Origin: Microcoleus vaginatus WJT46-NPBG5
Lineage (GTDB): Bacteria > Cyanobacteriota > Cyanobacteriia > Cyanobacteriales > Oscillatoriaceae
Length of the DNA: 64,000 nt
Assembly (NCBI GenBank): GCA_019359355.1
Contig: JAHHHM010000019.1
Coordinates: 78,915-142,914, forward strand
Reading direction: 5' to 3'
The notes under the pieces were generated by a model that did not search any database, was not told where the DNA came from, and saw only the letters and a program-made list of their open reading frames with translations. Shown in pieces: positions 48,387 through 58,817 of the stretch. Each line of letters opens with the position of its first letter. The stretch's first letter is position 1. The translations under genes were made by a program, and so were the position numbers.

Positions 48387-49904
48387 ATGGTAAGTATTAG
48401 ACCTGACGAAATCAGCAATATTATTCGGCAGCAAATTGAGCAGTACGATCAAGACGTTAAAGTTTCAAACGTCGGTACAGTGCTGCAAGTTGGCGACGGC
48501 ATCGCCCGGATTTATGGCTTGGAACAAGCAATGGCCGGCGAACTGCTCGAATTTGAAGATGGCACCATTGGCATCGCCCTGAACCTCGAAGAAGATAACG
48601 TGGGCGCAGTGCTCATGGGTGAAGGCCGCGATATTCAAGAAGGCTCCTCCGTCACCTCTACCGGCAGAATTGCTGAGGTGCCGGTGGGTGATGCTCTTGT
48701 GGGTCGCGTTGTGGACGCCCTAGGTCGTGCTATCGACGGCAAAGGCGAAATCAACACCGGCGAAACTCGTTTGATTGAATCACCGGCACCCGGTATTATC
48801 GAACGCCGCTCAGTGTATGAACCACTGCAAACCGGCATCACCGCCATCGACTCCATGATTCCCATCGGACGTGGCCAGCGCGAGCTGATTATTGGCGACC
48901 GGCAAACCGGCAAGACCTCGATCGCTATTGACACGATCATCAACCAAAAAGGCGAAAACGTAATCTGCGTTTACGTCGCTATTGGCCAAAAAGCCTCAAC
49001 CGTGGCGAACATCGTCAACGTTCTCCAAGAAAAAGGCGCGATGGAATATACCATCGTTGTTGCAGCAAACGCAAGTGACCCCGCAACCTTGCAATACCTC
49101 GCTCCCTACACCGGCGCGAGTATGGCGGAATACTTCATGTATAAAGGCAAGCACACCTTGGTGGTCTACGATGACCTTTCCAAGCAAGCCCAAGCTTACC
49201 GTCAAATGTCCTTGCTGCTGCGCCGGCCACCCGGACGGGAAGCCTATCCTGGGGACGTGTTCTACCTCCACTCTCGTTTGCTAGAACGGGCTGCAAAGCT
49301 GAGCAACGAACTGGGTGAAGGCAGCATGACCGCCCTACCCATCATCGAAACCCAAGCCGGTGACGTGTCTGCCTACATCCCGACCAACGTGATTTCGATT
49401 ACCGATGGTCAGATTTTCCTGTCTTCCAACCTGTTCAACTCTGGTCTGCGGCCGGCAGTAAACCCCGGTATCTCCGTGTCCCGCGTGGGTTCCGCCGCTC
49501 AAACCAAGGCAATGAAACAAGTTGCCGGTAAGGTGAAACTGGAACTGGCTCAGTATGACGACTTGGCAGCCTTCGCTCAGTTTGCCTCCGACTTGGATCA
49601 GACCACTCAGAACCAACTGGCACGGGGTGAGCGCTTACGCGAACTGCTGAAACAGTCTCAATATTCTCCACTGCCGGTGAACGAGCAAGTGGCGATTATC
49701 TATGCCGGTATTAATGGCCTAATGGATGACGTTCCAGTTAACAAAATCACCACCTTTACTAAAGGTTTGCGCGAATATCTACGCACCAGCAAACCCAAGT
49801 ACGCTGAGTTGATTAAGACTGAGAAGAAGCTGGGTGATGAGGCAGAAAAGCTCCTGAAAGAAGCAGTCGCCGAATTCAAGCAATCCTTCAAAGCAATGGC
49901 GTAA
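48387..49904 (+). CDS. atpA: ATP synthase subunit alpha
   Basis: Regulatory nucleotide-binding F1 subunit, 505 residues. Starts [20 protein letters not shown]; Walker [16 protein letters not shown]; the ATP synthase alpha/beta signature [17 protein letters not shown] (with the Arg finger) is intact. The last codons are copied in the downstream spacer (see duplication). Seventh gene of the operon. Confidence 0.98.
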   Translation: MVSIRPDEISNIIRQQIEQYDQDVKVSNVGTVLQVGDGIARIYGLEQAMAGELLEFEDGTIGIALNLEEDNVGAVLMGEGRDIQEGSSVTSTGRIAEVPVGDALVGRVVDALGRAIDGKGEINTGETRLIESPAPGIIERRSVYEPLQTGITAIDSMIPIGRGQRELIIGDRQTGKTSIAIDTIINQKGENVICVYVAIGQKASTVANIVNVLQEKGAMEYTIVVAANASDPATLQYLAPYTGASMAEYFMYKGKHTLVVYDDLSKQAQAYRQMSLLLRRPPGREAYPGDVFYLHSRLLERAAKLSNELGEGSMTALPIIETQAGDVSAYIPTNVISITDGQIFLSSNLFNSGLRPAVNPGISVSRVGSAAQTKAMKQVAGKVKLELAQYDDLAAFAQFASDLDQTTQNQLARGERLRELLKQSQYSPLPVNEQVAIIYAGINGLMDDVPVNKITTFTKGLREYLRTSKPKYAELIKTEKKLGDEAEKLLKEAVAEFKQSFKAMA

Positions 49905-50100
49905 AAAGTGCTGGGTGCTGAGTGCTGAATTTTGAGTAAAAAGCAACACCAAAACTCAAGATTCAGCACTCAAGCCTTTAAGGCAATGGCATAAAAAGTG
50001 CTGAGTCCTGAGTTTTGAGTGCTGAGTAAAAAAGCAATGCCCAAAACTCAGAACTCTCCGACTCAGGTACTCAGGACTTAAGAAACACTCAAGATTCAAG
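49891..50100. repeat. 90-bp tandem duplication and heptamer tract after atpA
   Basis: GCAATGGCGTAAAAAGTGCTG at the atpA end (from 49893) recurs as GCAATGGCATAAAAAGTGCTG (from 49983), a period of 90 bases. The duplicate therefore includes the last sense codons and the stop of atpA. Between and after the copies are heptamers related to GTGCTGA and ACTCAGA and their complements (CTCAAGA, ACTCAGC), so the spacer can form long hairpins. The full spacer before atpC is 199 bases. Confidence 0.85.
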
Positions 50101-50103
50101 ATT

Positions 50104-51057
50104 ATGGCAAATCTAAAAGCGATTCGTGACCGTATCCAGTCGGTTAAAAATACCAAAAAGATTACAGAAGCCATGCGCCTTGTGGCCGCCGCTAAAGTAC
50201 GTCGCGCCCAAGAACAGGTGATTGGAACTCGCCCCTTTGCCGATCGCTTGGTGCGAGTGCTTTACGGCTTACAAGCCCGGTTGCGGTTTGAAGATGCCGA
50301 CCTACCCTTGCTGAGGCAGCGGGAAGTCAAGTCAGTCGGCTTGCTCGTCATTTCTGGTGATCGCGGGTTGTGTGGCGGCTACAACAACAATATCATCAAG
50401 CAGGCTGAAAACCGGGCCAAGCAACTGAAAGCTCAAGGCGTGGACTACAGATTTGTCCTGGTGGGGCGCAAAGCCACGCAGTATTTCCAACGGCGCAATC
50501 AGCCGATTGATGCGACTTACACCGGCTTAGAACAAATTCCCACCGCAGATGAAGCTTCTCAAATTGCGGACCAACTGCTGTCGCTGTTTTTGTCTGAAAC
50601 AGTGGATCGCGTGGAATTGATTTACACCAAGTTTGTTTCGCTGATCAGTTCCAGGCCGGTTGTTCAAACGCTGTTGCCGCTGACTTCTCAAGGTTTGGAA
50701 GTTAGAGATGATGAAATTTTCCGCCTCACTTCTCAGGCCGGCGAGTTTCAAGTTCAGCGCGAGAAAGTGACTGCGCCGGCGATGACAAGTTTGCCGAGAG
50801 ATATGCTATTTGAGCAAGATCCGGTGCAAATTCTGGACGCATTGTTGCCTCTGTATCTAAGTAACCAGTTACTGCGGGCGTTGCAAGAGTCTGCGGCTAG
50901 CGAACTGGCGGCGCGGATGACGGCAATGAGCAGCGCTAGTGACAACGCGAAAGAACTAATTGGCACCCTGACGCTGTCTTACAACAAAGCGCGGCAGGCA
51001 GCTATTACGCAAGAAATTCTGGAAGTTGTGGGCGGCGCTGAAGCACTCAACGGCTAG
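50104..51057 (+). CDS. atpC: ATP synthase subunit gamma
   Basis: Central rotor shaft of F1, 317 residues. Starts [20 protein letters not shown]; central [20 protein letters not shown]-terminal helix [20 protein letters not shown]. Residues about 195-230 ([20 protein letters not shown]) form the insert characteristic of photosynthetic gamma subunits, though no regulatory disulfide Cys pair is present, as usual in cyanobacteria. Last gene of this operon; beta and epsilon are encoded elsewhere, as is typical. Confidence 0.97.
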   Translation: MANLKAIRDRIQSVKNTKKITEAMRLVAAAKVRRAQEQVIGTRPFADRLVRVLYGLQARLRFEDADLPLLRQREVKSVGLLVISGDRGLCGGYNNNIIKQAENRAKQLKAQGVDYRFVLVGRKATQYFQRRNQPIDATYTGLEQIPTADEASQIADQLLSLFLSETVDRVELIYTKFVSLISSRPVVQTLLPLTSQGLEVRDDEIFRLTSQAGEFQVQREKVTAPAMTSLPRDMLFEQDPVQILDALLPLYLSNQLLRALQESAASELAARMTAMSSASDNAKELIGTLTLSYNKARQAAITQEILEVVGGAEALNG

Positions 51058-51086
51058 ATTTATTCTTGACAATTTATTAATTTTAT

Positions 51087-51115
51087 GCGTCTGAGTTTCT
51101 CTCAGGCGCTTTTTT
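51087..51115 (+). terminator. Intrinsic terminator of the ATP synthase operon
   Basis: GCGTCTGAG (51087-51095) pairs with CTCAGGCGC (51101-51109) with one G-U pair and a five-base loop, followed by TTTTTT. It lies 30 bases after the atpC stop. Confidence 0.85.
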
Positions 51116-51174
51116 CGTCGTCTTCTCAAAAAAGTTCTCCTTTGATGTCTTGAAGAAGCATTCAAAATGAGGTG

Positions 51175-51278
51175 ATACCAAATCCGGTTATGACAGACAC
51201 CCTACAGATTGACCAAATCCTGTTGGAGCAAAGGTTTTGGCTTAGGTGAAAGGAGTTATACCAAAAAGGATTTGGTAT
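51175..51278. mobile_element. MITE-like 104-bp element
   Basis: Perfect 11-bp terminal inverted repeats ATACCAAATCC (51175-51185) and GGATTTGGTAT (51268-51278) enclose 82 bases without a coding frame. An 18-base word spanning the left end (GTGATACCAAATCCGGTT, 51172-51189) is repeated exactly at 63873-63890. No clear target duplication is seen. The terminal repeats and the second end suggest a dispersed non-autonomous element. The rest of the 51058-51417 spacer holds only the terminator and the Uma2 promoter side. Confidence 0.65.
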
Positions 51279-51417
51279 GACAAGCCGGCAGAATGAATTT
51301 TATAAGTGAGGTCTCGTTCAAATATCTTTTTGTTATCATCAAGTTAACTTGTCCATTGTGAGTTCTAATCGGGGCAGGTAATACAGCAATCCAAAATTTT
51401 CCTATTCAGGCATCAAA

Positions 51418-52029
51418 ATGAGTTCACCACTGCTGGAGAAACAAGCCGGCTTGCCCCAACAAAATTGTGTAACCTTACACGGAGTCAGTTGGGAACAGTT
51501 TGAAGCCATAGAATCAGCCTTAGAAGGAATTGCCGGCACCCGGCTAATTTATCTTGATGGAACGTTGGATATTATGGCTCCTCTTTCACCGGAACATGAA
51601 GATTTTAAGAGTACGATTGGCTTACTGCTAGAAACTTATTTTCGCGTGAAGGGCATCAGATTTTATACTCGCGGAAGCGCAACTTTAGGAAGCAAGGAAT
51701 TAGGGGGAAGGAAAGAGCCTGATGAGTCCTACAATCTAGAAACAAAGAAACCTGTCCCCGATATTGTTATCGAGGTAGTTATTACCAGCGGCGGTGTGAA
51801 TGTGCTGGAAAATTACAAGCGAGTCCGTGTTCCTGAAGTGTGGTTTTGGCAAAATGGGAAGCTTGAGGTTTATCATTTAGGGGAACAGGAGTATGAGCTG
51901 TGCGAACGTAGTATTTTACTACCAGAACTAGACTTAACTTTATTAGTTCAGTATGTTAATTATTCAGATCAATATGATGCGGTGAGCGAATTTCAAAAGG
52001 CGATTGGCAATCAAAACACCGGCACTTAA
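51418..52029 (+). CDS. Uma2 family (DUF820) nuclease-fold protein
   Basis: A 203-residue protein of the Uma2 family, abundant in cyanobacteria, with a PD-(D/E)XK restriction-nuclease-like fold. The active-site region is TLGSKELGGRKEPDESY and PVPDIVIEVVITSG; the C-terminal VRVPEVWFWQNGKLEVYHL is conserved. These proteins are often linked to mobile or defence elements, but their action is unclear. The MITE-like repeat lies just upstream. The usual Lys of EVVxxSx(S) types varies here, so activity cannot be claimed. Confidence 0.88.
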   Translation: MSSPLLEKQAGLPQQNCVTLHGVSWEQFEAIESALEGIAGTRLIYLDGTLDIMAPLSPEHEDFKSTIGLLLETYFRVKGIRFYTRGSATLGSKELGGRKEPDESYNLETKKPVPDIVIEVVITSGGVNVLENYKRVRVPEVWFWQNGKLEVYHLGEQEYELCERSILLPELDLTLLVQYVNYSDQYDAVSEFQKAIGNQNTGT

Positions 52030-52080
52030 ACGCCAAAGCTATTTCATATTTTTATTTCCCTAAAATTACCCGCACATTTG

Positions 52081-52788
52081 CTATTCTACGCGCCCGTAAC
52101 GCGCCACAACCGGCTCACCGGCACCCTGTTGACTGCACAACCACGCCCACATCTGATCGCCACAGGAAAAGTGCCACCATTCATTGGGATGACGTTGAAA
52201 ACCGGCTGAACTCATCACTTCTGCTAAGAGCTGCCGATGAGCGTGATATTGTATTTCCACCGGCTCTGTAGAGTCGGCAAAGTGATTCGGATAAGATCGC
52301 GGCGAAATTTCATCAATCGGAGAACCCATCTCCACCGGCTCACCTGTAGCGTCTAGCAGCGTCACATCTACCGCAGCGCCGGTGCTGTGGGGTGGCGGCG
52401 TTTCTGGGTTCAGGCTAGGCGCTGCCCAAAATTGATACACCTGCTCTAAAAAGGTTTGTCGCTGAGTTTTAGTTAAATCTGCCGGCGTCAAATTGTGGAG
52501 CGAGACGAGTTCGGCAAAGGTGTAGTCTACCATAAATTGTTGCACTGCCACGGGCCGGTAGGCATCAAAGATTTGGATGCACCAACCGGGATGCCGGTGT
52601 TTTAACTTGCTTTGAGCGTTTATTAAGCCGGTTAAAACACCTTGACGCACATAAAACGGTGATTTCGTTCCGTAAGGCGCACCCAAGGCTTGGTAGGGAT
52701 GAGGCGAGGCAACTGCAAAGCAATCCAGAGGAATTGCTACCAGAGGCTCGTCGCACTCTTGAATCGGCATTTTTTGATAGGGTTTCAC
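52081..52788 (-). CDS. D-alanyl-D-alanine dipeptidase, VanX/DdpX family
   Basis: Zinc metallopeptidase that hydrolyses D-Ala-D-Ala, recycling cell-wall peptide. The zinc and catalytic motifs are HSTGAAVDVTL (His and Asp ligands) and EWWHF (catalytic Glu and ligand His); IFDAYRPVAVQQFM supplies the conserved Arg. 235 residues is normal. No vanHA-type genes are nearby, so it is a housekeeping recycling enzyme rather than a resistance cluster. Confidence 0.93.
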   Translation of the reverse strand: MKPYQKMPIQECDEPLVAIPLDCFAVASPHPYQALGAPYGTKSPFYVRQGVLTGLINAQSKLKHRHPGWCIQIFDAYRPVAVQQFMVDYTFAELVSLHNLTPADLTKTQRQTFLEQVYQFWAAPSLNPETPPPHSTGAAVDVTLLDATGEPVEMGSPIDEISPRSYPNHFADSTEPVEIQYHAHRQLLAEVMSSAGFQRHPNEWWHFSCGDQMWAWLCSQQGAGEPVVARYGRVE

Positions 52789-53176
52789 GGACTTGCTCTC
52801 GATATTTTTTATTCTCAGTCGGCAATTATACGGAAATTTAAAGTTTGCGGCTATATTTACAAGTAGCCGAGCGCCAAACGACTTTTAAAGATAGAGGTGT
52901 ACTTGCTAGAAGCAATTTGTATAGGAATTTACGGAGTCGTTTTCTCCGGGAATTTACAGAAGCAATGTTCCTTAAATTTTCGGTGGTTAAACTGATTAAA
53001 ATCACTTTAAAATTGTAGGCTTACAGGTAAAGCAACTGCATTTCAATGACGAGCCTGCTGACTGCTACCTATCACGTTCAATCCGACGAAATTCCTGGCG
53101 CTATTTCCTTTAGAAATTTCCCTTAGGTAAGTAAATATACCACCTCCGCATAACCTTACCCACTGTAAAAACCAAC
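52789..53176. other. Divergent promoter region before the giant kinase gene
   Basis: GGAATTTAC occurs twice around GGAG-TCGTTT-TCTCC (about 52922-52965), giving a short hairpin flanked by direct repeats. No gene. Promoters of the VanX-like and the large signalling gene should be here. Confidence 0.4.
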
Positions 53177-56100
53177 ATGATGAAATCTTTGTCAGGATAC
53201 CAACTCATCGAAGCGATTCATGAAGGCGTCACTACCATCATTTATCGGGGAGTGAGGGAGCCAGACTTAACTTCAGTGATCGTTAAAACCCTGAAAGCTG
53301 AGTATCCCTCTTTAGAAGCACTTACCCGCTTGAGACATGAGTATAAAATTCTTAAACCCCTGAATATAGAAGGAATTGTCAAACCCTATAGTTTGGAAAA
53401 CTATCGAAATGGTTTGGCCCTTATCTTAGAAGATTTTAGCGGCACCTCTCTCAAAAATTTGCTGGCCATTCAAAAAATTCAATTAAGAATTTTTTTAAAA
53501 ATTGCTATACAGCTAGCATCAATTCTCCTAGAATTACACAAAAAACAGATTATTCACAAAGATATTAAACCCCATAATATTATTATCAATAAGCAACTTG
53601 GTCAAGTAAAAATTATTGATTTCAGCATTGCGACCCACCTGTCGGCAGAAAGTCCTCAACTGAGCAATCCTAGTTTTTTGGAAGGGACGCTTGCCTATAT
53701 GTCTCCAGAGCAAACCGGCAGAATGAATCGGTCGATTGACTATCGTACTGATTTTTATTCTATAGGCGTTACCTTTTATGAAATTCTCACCGGCAGGCTA
53801 CCCTTTCAATCAACCGATCCGCTGGAGTTAGTCCACTGCCACATTGCTAAAATGCCGACATCGCCTCATCAGCTTAATGCAGAAATTCCCAAAGCGATTT
53901 CTGACATTGTGATGAAATTACTCGCCAAAACTGCTGAAGATCGCTATCAAACTGCCTTAGGATTAAAAGCAGACTTAGAAGCCTGTCTTACTCAGCTAGA
54001 AACCACCGGCAAAATAGAAAACTTTATCGTCGGTCAGCGCGATAAATCGGGTCAGTTTCTCATTCCTCAAAAGCTTTACGGACGCGATGCCGAGGTTGCC
54101 ATCCTGATGAAGGCTTTTATTCGCGTAGCCTGTCCGCAGGATAACCACGTCCAAGCTAATGGAGCAGAAAAATTTGCTGAAGAATATGCAACTTTCACTC
54201 CAAATTCGCTTGCACAGAGCAAAAGTGAAATGATGCTAGTTGCCGGCTATTCAGGGATTGGCAAGTCGGCTTTAGTTAATGAAATTCATAAACCTATTGT
54301 AGCAGCCCGGGGTTATTTTATTGCCGGCAAGTTCGATCAATATAAGCGAAATATCCCCTATGCCTCACTCATTCAAGCCTTTCAGTCATTAATGCGGCAA
54401 CTGTTAACAGAAAGCAGCGAACAGATAGAAGCTTGGAAGCAAAAACTTTTAGAAGCATTTGGACCCAATGGTCAGGTGATTATTGATGTCATTCCTGAAG
54501 TTGAACTGATTGTTGGAAAACAGCAGCCGGTGCCGCAACTGGGTTCTGCTGAAGCTCAAAATCGCTTTAATCGAGTTTTTCAACAATTCATTCATGTTTT
54601 CACAAAAAAAGAACACCCCCTGGTTCTATTTCTGGATGACTTGCAGTGGGCCGATTCGGCCTCGCTAAAGTTAATCGAATTGTTAATCACAGAGCCAGAA
54701 AGCCAATATTTATTACTCATTGGTGCGTATCGAGATAATGAAGTCAGTGCCACCCATCCTTTCATGCTCACCCTAGAGGAAATTCAAAAAGCAGGAGCGA
54801 TTGTTAATACTATAACTTTGGGTTCCTTAAAGTTAGATCATGTGACTCAGTTAATCTTAGATACAACCAGTTGCTCCCCAGAAAAAGCACAATACTTAGC
54901 AGAACTTGTGTTAGATAAAACTGGAGGAAATCCTTTTTTCTTAACTCAATTACTCAAATCCTTACAGTCAGAACATCTGTTAACTTACGATGTTATGACT
55001 GATTCTTGGAATTGGGAAATTCCACAAATTCAAGCCGTAGGAATCACCGAAAATGTTGTTGAATTAATGGTCAGCCAAATTCAAAAACTTCCAGAGGCAA
55101 CACAAAACGTCTTAAAGCTGGCCGCTTGTATTGGAAATCAGTTTAATTTAGAGATTCTGGCGATTGTGAATGAAAAACCGGCCATTGCTACCGCTGGGGA
55201 ATTGTGGCCGGCACTTCAGCGCGGTTTAATTCTACCCTTGAATTCCGACTATAAAATTCCCCTCGCATTTGACCCAGGCGATCTCAGTAACATAGCCAGA
55301 GAGATACAGGTTGACTACAAGTTTTTACATGATCGTGTTCAGCAAGCAGCTTATGCTTTAATTCCCGCTGACCATAAAAAAGAAGTGCACCTGAAAGTCG
55401 GTCAGTTACTGCTGCAAAATATGGGGCGCGAAACGCTGGCTGAAACTCTTTTTGATATTGTTAACCATTTGAATATAGGCGCTGATTTAATCACTGATCA
55501 AAAGCAAAAAGATGAACTGGCAGCACTCAATCTTACCTCAGGCCGGCGTGCCAAGGCCGCAAACGCTTATGAAGCTGCACTTAGATATTTAAATGTAGCC
55601 ATCGGACTGCTGGCAATTGACACTTGGCAACGTCAGTATGACTTAACCCTAGCACTCTATGTTGAAGCCGTAGAAGTTGAATATTTAAACACCAACTTTG
55701 AGGAAGCCGAACGGCGTTGCGAAGTCGTTTTGCAGCAAGCTAAAACCCTGCTTGAACGCGTGAAGGTGTATGAGCTAAAAATTCAATTTTATAACGCTCA
55801 AAACCAAATGATTAAAGCCGTTGAGACAGGACTTTCTGTCTTAGAAATGCTAGGCGTTGAACTCTCTTCAGTCTCCCAAGATGGAAGCCGATACCTAGAC
55901 TTACCTCAAATTAAAGCCTTAGAAAATATTAACATTTTGACAGATCCCGTTCAACAAGCAGCGATGCGGATACTCATTGCTGTAAATTCTCCTGCTTATA
56001 TCGGCAAACCAGAAGTTTTTCCCCAAGTCGTCCTGACAATGATCAGGATCTGTGATCAATACGGTCATTCAACATTAGCTGCTTACGCTTATGCCGTTTA

Positions 56101-58765
56101 TGGCTTAATTTTATGTGGAGCAGTGGGCGATCAAGATGCAGGATATTACTCTGGAAAAATGGCTTTACAATTATTAGATAACTTTAATGCTAAAGAATTA
56201 AAATCCAAAATTTATTTAGTATTTAATAATCAAATCAGACACTGGAAAGAACATAGCCGAGAAGCGATCACGCCCTTATTAGAGGGCGTTCAAAGCGGCC
56301 TAGAAACAGGAGATATCGAATATGCGGGCTATTGTGCGATGTACTATTGCCACTATCTATTTTTTGTGGGTCAAAGTTTAGAATCTGTTGTTCCCAAGCA
56401 AGCAACCTACATTGAACTCTTGCTCAAACTGAAACAGGACTTTCCTCTGTACTACGCCAAAATATGGGGCCAACTTGTATTAAATTTGCTAGGAGAAGCG
56501 AAAAATAAGTATCAGTTAATCGGCGATAGTTTTAATGAAGCGGAAATGTTACCGCGATTGCTAGCTACGAATAATCAAACTTCTCTGTTCTCTGTATATC
56601 TTGCTAAAACGATTCTCTCTTACTTATTTAAAGATTACCCTCAAGCGATTGCCAACGCCCAATTAACCGCAGAATACGCAGCAGGGGTTGTTGGCTCGAT
56701 GACAGTTCCTGAACACAACTTCTACTATTCTCTGTCTCTCCTCGCCCACTATCTCTCTACGGAGGCTAGCGAACAGCCAACAATATTAAGCCAAGTGAAG
56801 CTGAATCAAGAAAAGATGAAGCACTGGGCTGATCACGCCCCAACAAATTATCTACATAAATATCATTTAGTAGAAGCTGAAGTTGCCAGAGTTTTGGGGC
56901 AACATTGGGAAGCCGCAGAGTATTATGATCGAGCGATTGCAGGAGCTAGAGAACAAGGTTATATCCAAGAAGAAGCACTTGCTTATGAACTCGCCGCAGA
57001 ATTTTATCTCATGAAAGGAAGAGATGAAATTGCTCAGATGTATTTGATAAAAGCACATTATGGTTATATTAACTGGGGAGCTAAAGCCAAAATAAAAGAC
57101 TTAGAAGAAAGATATCCGCAGTTACTTTCTTTGAGGCAAAAGCGAGAGATTGCCGATGAGCCGGCGCAAAATTTAACGTCCCTACACAAGACAACTGTCT
57201 CGACAACCGGCGGGAGTGCGGCAGCGATGGATTTAGCCACCGTCATCAAAGCAACCCAAGCCATTTCCGGAGAAATCCTTTTAAGCAATTTGATAGAAAA
57301 ATTAATGCAAATTGTTATGGAAAATGCCGGCGCTCAAACGAGTTACCTGATCTTAGAAAAAAGTGGGACGCTGGTGATAGAAGCCAGTAGCATGATTGAT
57401 CGAGATGAGACGGTTTTGGGCGTGAATATCCCAGTTGCAACCAGCCGGAATTTGCCTTTGTCGCTCATAAATTATGTCGAGAGGACGAAAGAAAGCGTTG
57501 TTTTAAATGATGCAGGGTGCGAGGGACTCTTTACAACCGATCTGTATATCGTCAAGAGGCAACCCAAGTCAATCTTATGTGCACCTATCATTAATCAGGG
57601 CAAACTCACCGGCATTCTTTACTTGGAAAATAATCTGATTGCCGGCGCATTTACTCCAGACAGGCTAGAACTTCTAAAACTTCTATCTTCCCAAGTCGCG
57701 ATTTCGCTGGAAAATGCTCGTCTTTATGGGAATTTGTCAGATGCGACTGAAAGCCTCAAAGCAGCGAATGAGCAATTAGAAGATTACAGCCGGACGCTGG
57801 AGTTGAGAGTTGAAGAAAGGACGCTGGAATTACAGAAAAAAAATGTGCGCCTTAAAGAACAGGCAAAACAATTAAAACTGACCTTGCAAGAACTGCAAAC
57901 CACCCAAACTCAACTAATTCAAACGGAAAAAATGTCTTCTCTTGGTCAGTTGGTTGCTGGCGTCGCTCACGAAATTAACAACCCTGTCAACTTTATCTAT
58001 GGTAATTTAGTTCACGCCAACGAATACGCCCAAAACCTGCTGCAACTGATTGAAGTTTACCAGGAAGAATATCCCAATCCTACCCCTCGAGTTGTAGAGG
58101 AAATAGAGGCGGCTGATCTGGAATTTTTAAGTGAAGACTTACCTAAACTGCTGTCTTCGATGAAAATGGGAGCGGATCGCATTCGGGAAATTGTTTATTC
58201 GCTCCGCAATTTCTCGCGGTTGGATGAAGCGGAAATGAAGCCGGTTGATATTCACGAAGGAATTAATAATACCCTGCTGATTTTACAACACCGGCTCAAA
58301 GACAAAGCCGGACAGAGCGCGATTCAGGTAATTAAAGAATATGGCAACCTCCCCCTCGTAGAGTGTTATGCCGGCCAGTTAAATCAAGTATTTATGAACA
58401 TCCTCACCAATGCCCTTGATATCCTTGATGAACCCAGCGTGAGAGAGCATTTTTTATCCCAAGAAGGCAGTGAACAAAGAACAATTTGGATTCAAACAGA
58501 ATTAGTGGTCAACAACTGTGTCGTGATCCGAATTAAAGACAATGGGCCAGGAATGACAAAAGCCGTTCACCAACGTCTATTCGACCCCTTCTTTACCACC
58601 AAACCTGTCGGTGCCGGCACAGGGTTAGGATTATCCATTAGCTATCAAATTGTCGTAGAAAAACACGGAGGTCAGTTAACCTGCAATTCAGCACCCGGAA
58701 AGGGTGCCGAGTTCATGATTACAATTCCAGTTGTGCAGCTTTCTCAAAAGACGGTGGCACTGTAG
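53177..58765 (+). CDS. Ser/Thr kinase - AAA ATPase - GAF - histidine kinase fusion
   Basis: An 1862-residue signalling protein of a class frequent in filamentous cyanobacteria. Residues 1-270: Hanks-type kinase with Lys37 and the catalytic loop His127-Lys-Asp129 (IIHKDIKPHNIII); DFS replaces DFG. About 300-700: AAA/STAND-like ATPase, Walker A Gly-rich YSGIGKSALVNEI with Lys363, Walker B LVLFLDDLQWAD. About 750-1330: helical repeats. About 1370-1520: GAF. A coiled coil then leads to HisKA with His1598 in AGVAHEINNPVNF and HATPase_c (NILTNALDIL, DNGPGM, GTGLGLSI). It combines Ser/Thr and His phosphorylation; the signal and targets are unknown. ATG 53177 or 53180. Confidence 0.95.
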   Translation: MMKSLSGYQLIEAIHEGVTTIIYRGVREPDLTSVIVKTLKAEYPSLEALTRLRHEYKILKPLNIEGIVKPYSLENYRNGLALILEDFSGTSLKNLLAIQKIQLRIFLKIAIQLASILLELHKKQIIHKDIKPHNIIINKQLGQVKIIDFSIATHLSAESPQLSNPSFLEGTLAYMSPEQTGRMNRSIDYRTDFYSIGVTFYEILTGRLPFQSTDPLELVHCHIAKMPTSPHQLNAEIPKAISDIVMKLLAKTAEDRYQTALGLKADLEACLTQLETTGKIENFIVGQRDKSGQFLIPQKLYGRDAEVAILMKAFIRVACPQDNHVQANGAEKFAEEYATFTPNSLAQSKSEMMLVAGYSGIGKSALVNEIHKPIVAARGYFIAGKFDQYKRNIPYASLIQAFQSLMRQLLTESSEQIEAWKQKLLEAFGPNGQVIIDVIPEVELIVGKQQPVPQLGSAEAQNRFNRVFQQFIHVFTKKEHPLVLFLDDLQWADSASLKLIELLITEPESQYLLLIGAYRDNEVSATHPFMLTLEEIQKAGAIVNTITLGSLKLDHVTQLILDTTSCSPEKAQYLAELVLDKTGGNPFFLTQLLKSLQSEHLLTYDVMTDSWNWEIPQIQAVGITENVVELMVSQIQKLPEATQNVLKLAACIGNQFNLEILAIVNEKPAIATAGELWPALQRGLILPLNSDYKIPLAFDPGDLSNIAREIQVDYKFLHDRVQQAAYALIPADHKKEVHLKVGQLLLQNMGRETLAETLFDIVNHLNIGADLITDQKQKDELAALNLTSGRRAKAANAYEAALRYLNVAIGLLAIDTWQRQYDLTLALYVEAVEVEYLNTNFEEAERRCEVVLQQAKTLLERVKVYELKIQFYNAQNQMIKAVETGLSVLEMLGVELSSVSQDGSRYLDLPQIKALENINILTDPVQQAAMRILIAVNSPAYIGKPEVFPQVVLTMIRICDQYGHSTLAAYAYAVYGLILCGAVGDQDAGYYSGKMALQLLDNFNAKELKSKIYLVFNNQIRHWKEHSREAITPLLEGVQSGLETGDIEYAGYCAMYYCHYLFFVGQSLESVVPKQATYIELLLKLKQDFPLYYAKIWGQLVLNLLGEAKNKYQLIGDSFNEAEMLPRLLATNNQTSLFSVYLAKTILSYLFKDYPQAIANAQLTAEYAAGVVGSMTVPEHNFYYSLSLLAHYLSTEASEQPTILSQVKLNQEKMKHWADHAPTNYLHKYHLVEAEVARVLGQHWEAAEYYDRAIAGAREQGYIQEEALAYELAAEFYLMKGRDEIAQMYLIKAHYGYINWGAKAKIKDLEERYPQLLSLRQKREIADEPAQNLTSLHKTTVSTTGGSAAAMDLATVIKATQAISGEILLSNLIEKLMQIVMENAGAQTSYLILEKSGTLVIEASSMIDRDETVLGVNIPVATSRNLPLSLINYVERTKESVVLNDAGCEGLFTTDLYIVKRQPKSILCAPIINQGKLTGILYLENNLIAGAFTPDRLELLKLLSSQVAISLENARLYGNLSDATESLKAANEQLEDYSRTLELRVEERTLELQKKNVRLKEQAKQLKLTLQELQTTQTQLIQTEKMSSLGQLVAGVAHEINNPVNFIYGNLVHANEYAQNLLQLIEVYQEEYPNPTPRVVEEIEAADLEFLSEDLPKLLSSMKMGADRIREIVYSLRNFSRLDEAEMKPVDIHEGINNTLLILQHRLKDKAGQSAIQVIKEYGNLPLVECYAGQLNQVFMNILTNALDILDEPSVREHFLSQEGSEQRTIWIQTELVVNNCVVIRIKDNGPGMTKAVHQRLFDPFFTTKPVGAGTGLGLSISYQIVVEKHGGQLTCNSAPGKGAEFMITIPVVQLSQKTVAL

Positions 58766-58817
58766 CTGATCTCAATGCCCCACATTCAAAAAATCGCCCA
58801 TAACAGCCGGTGATTAC

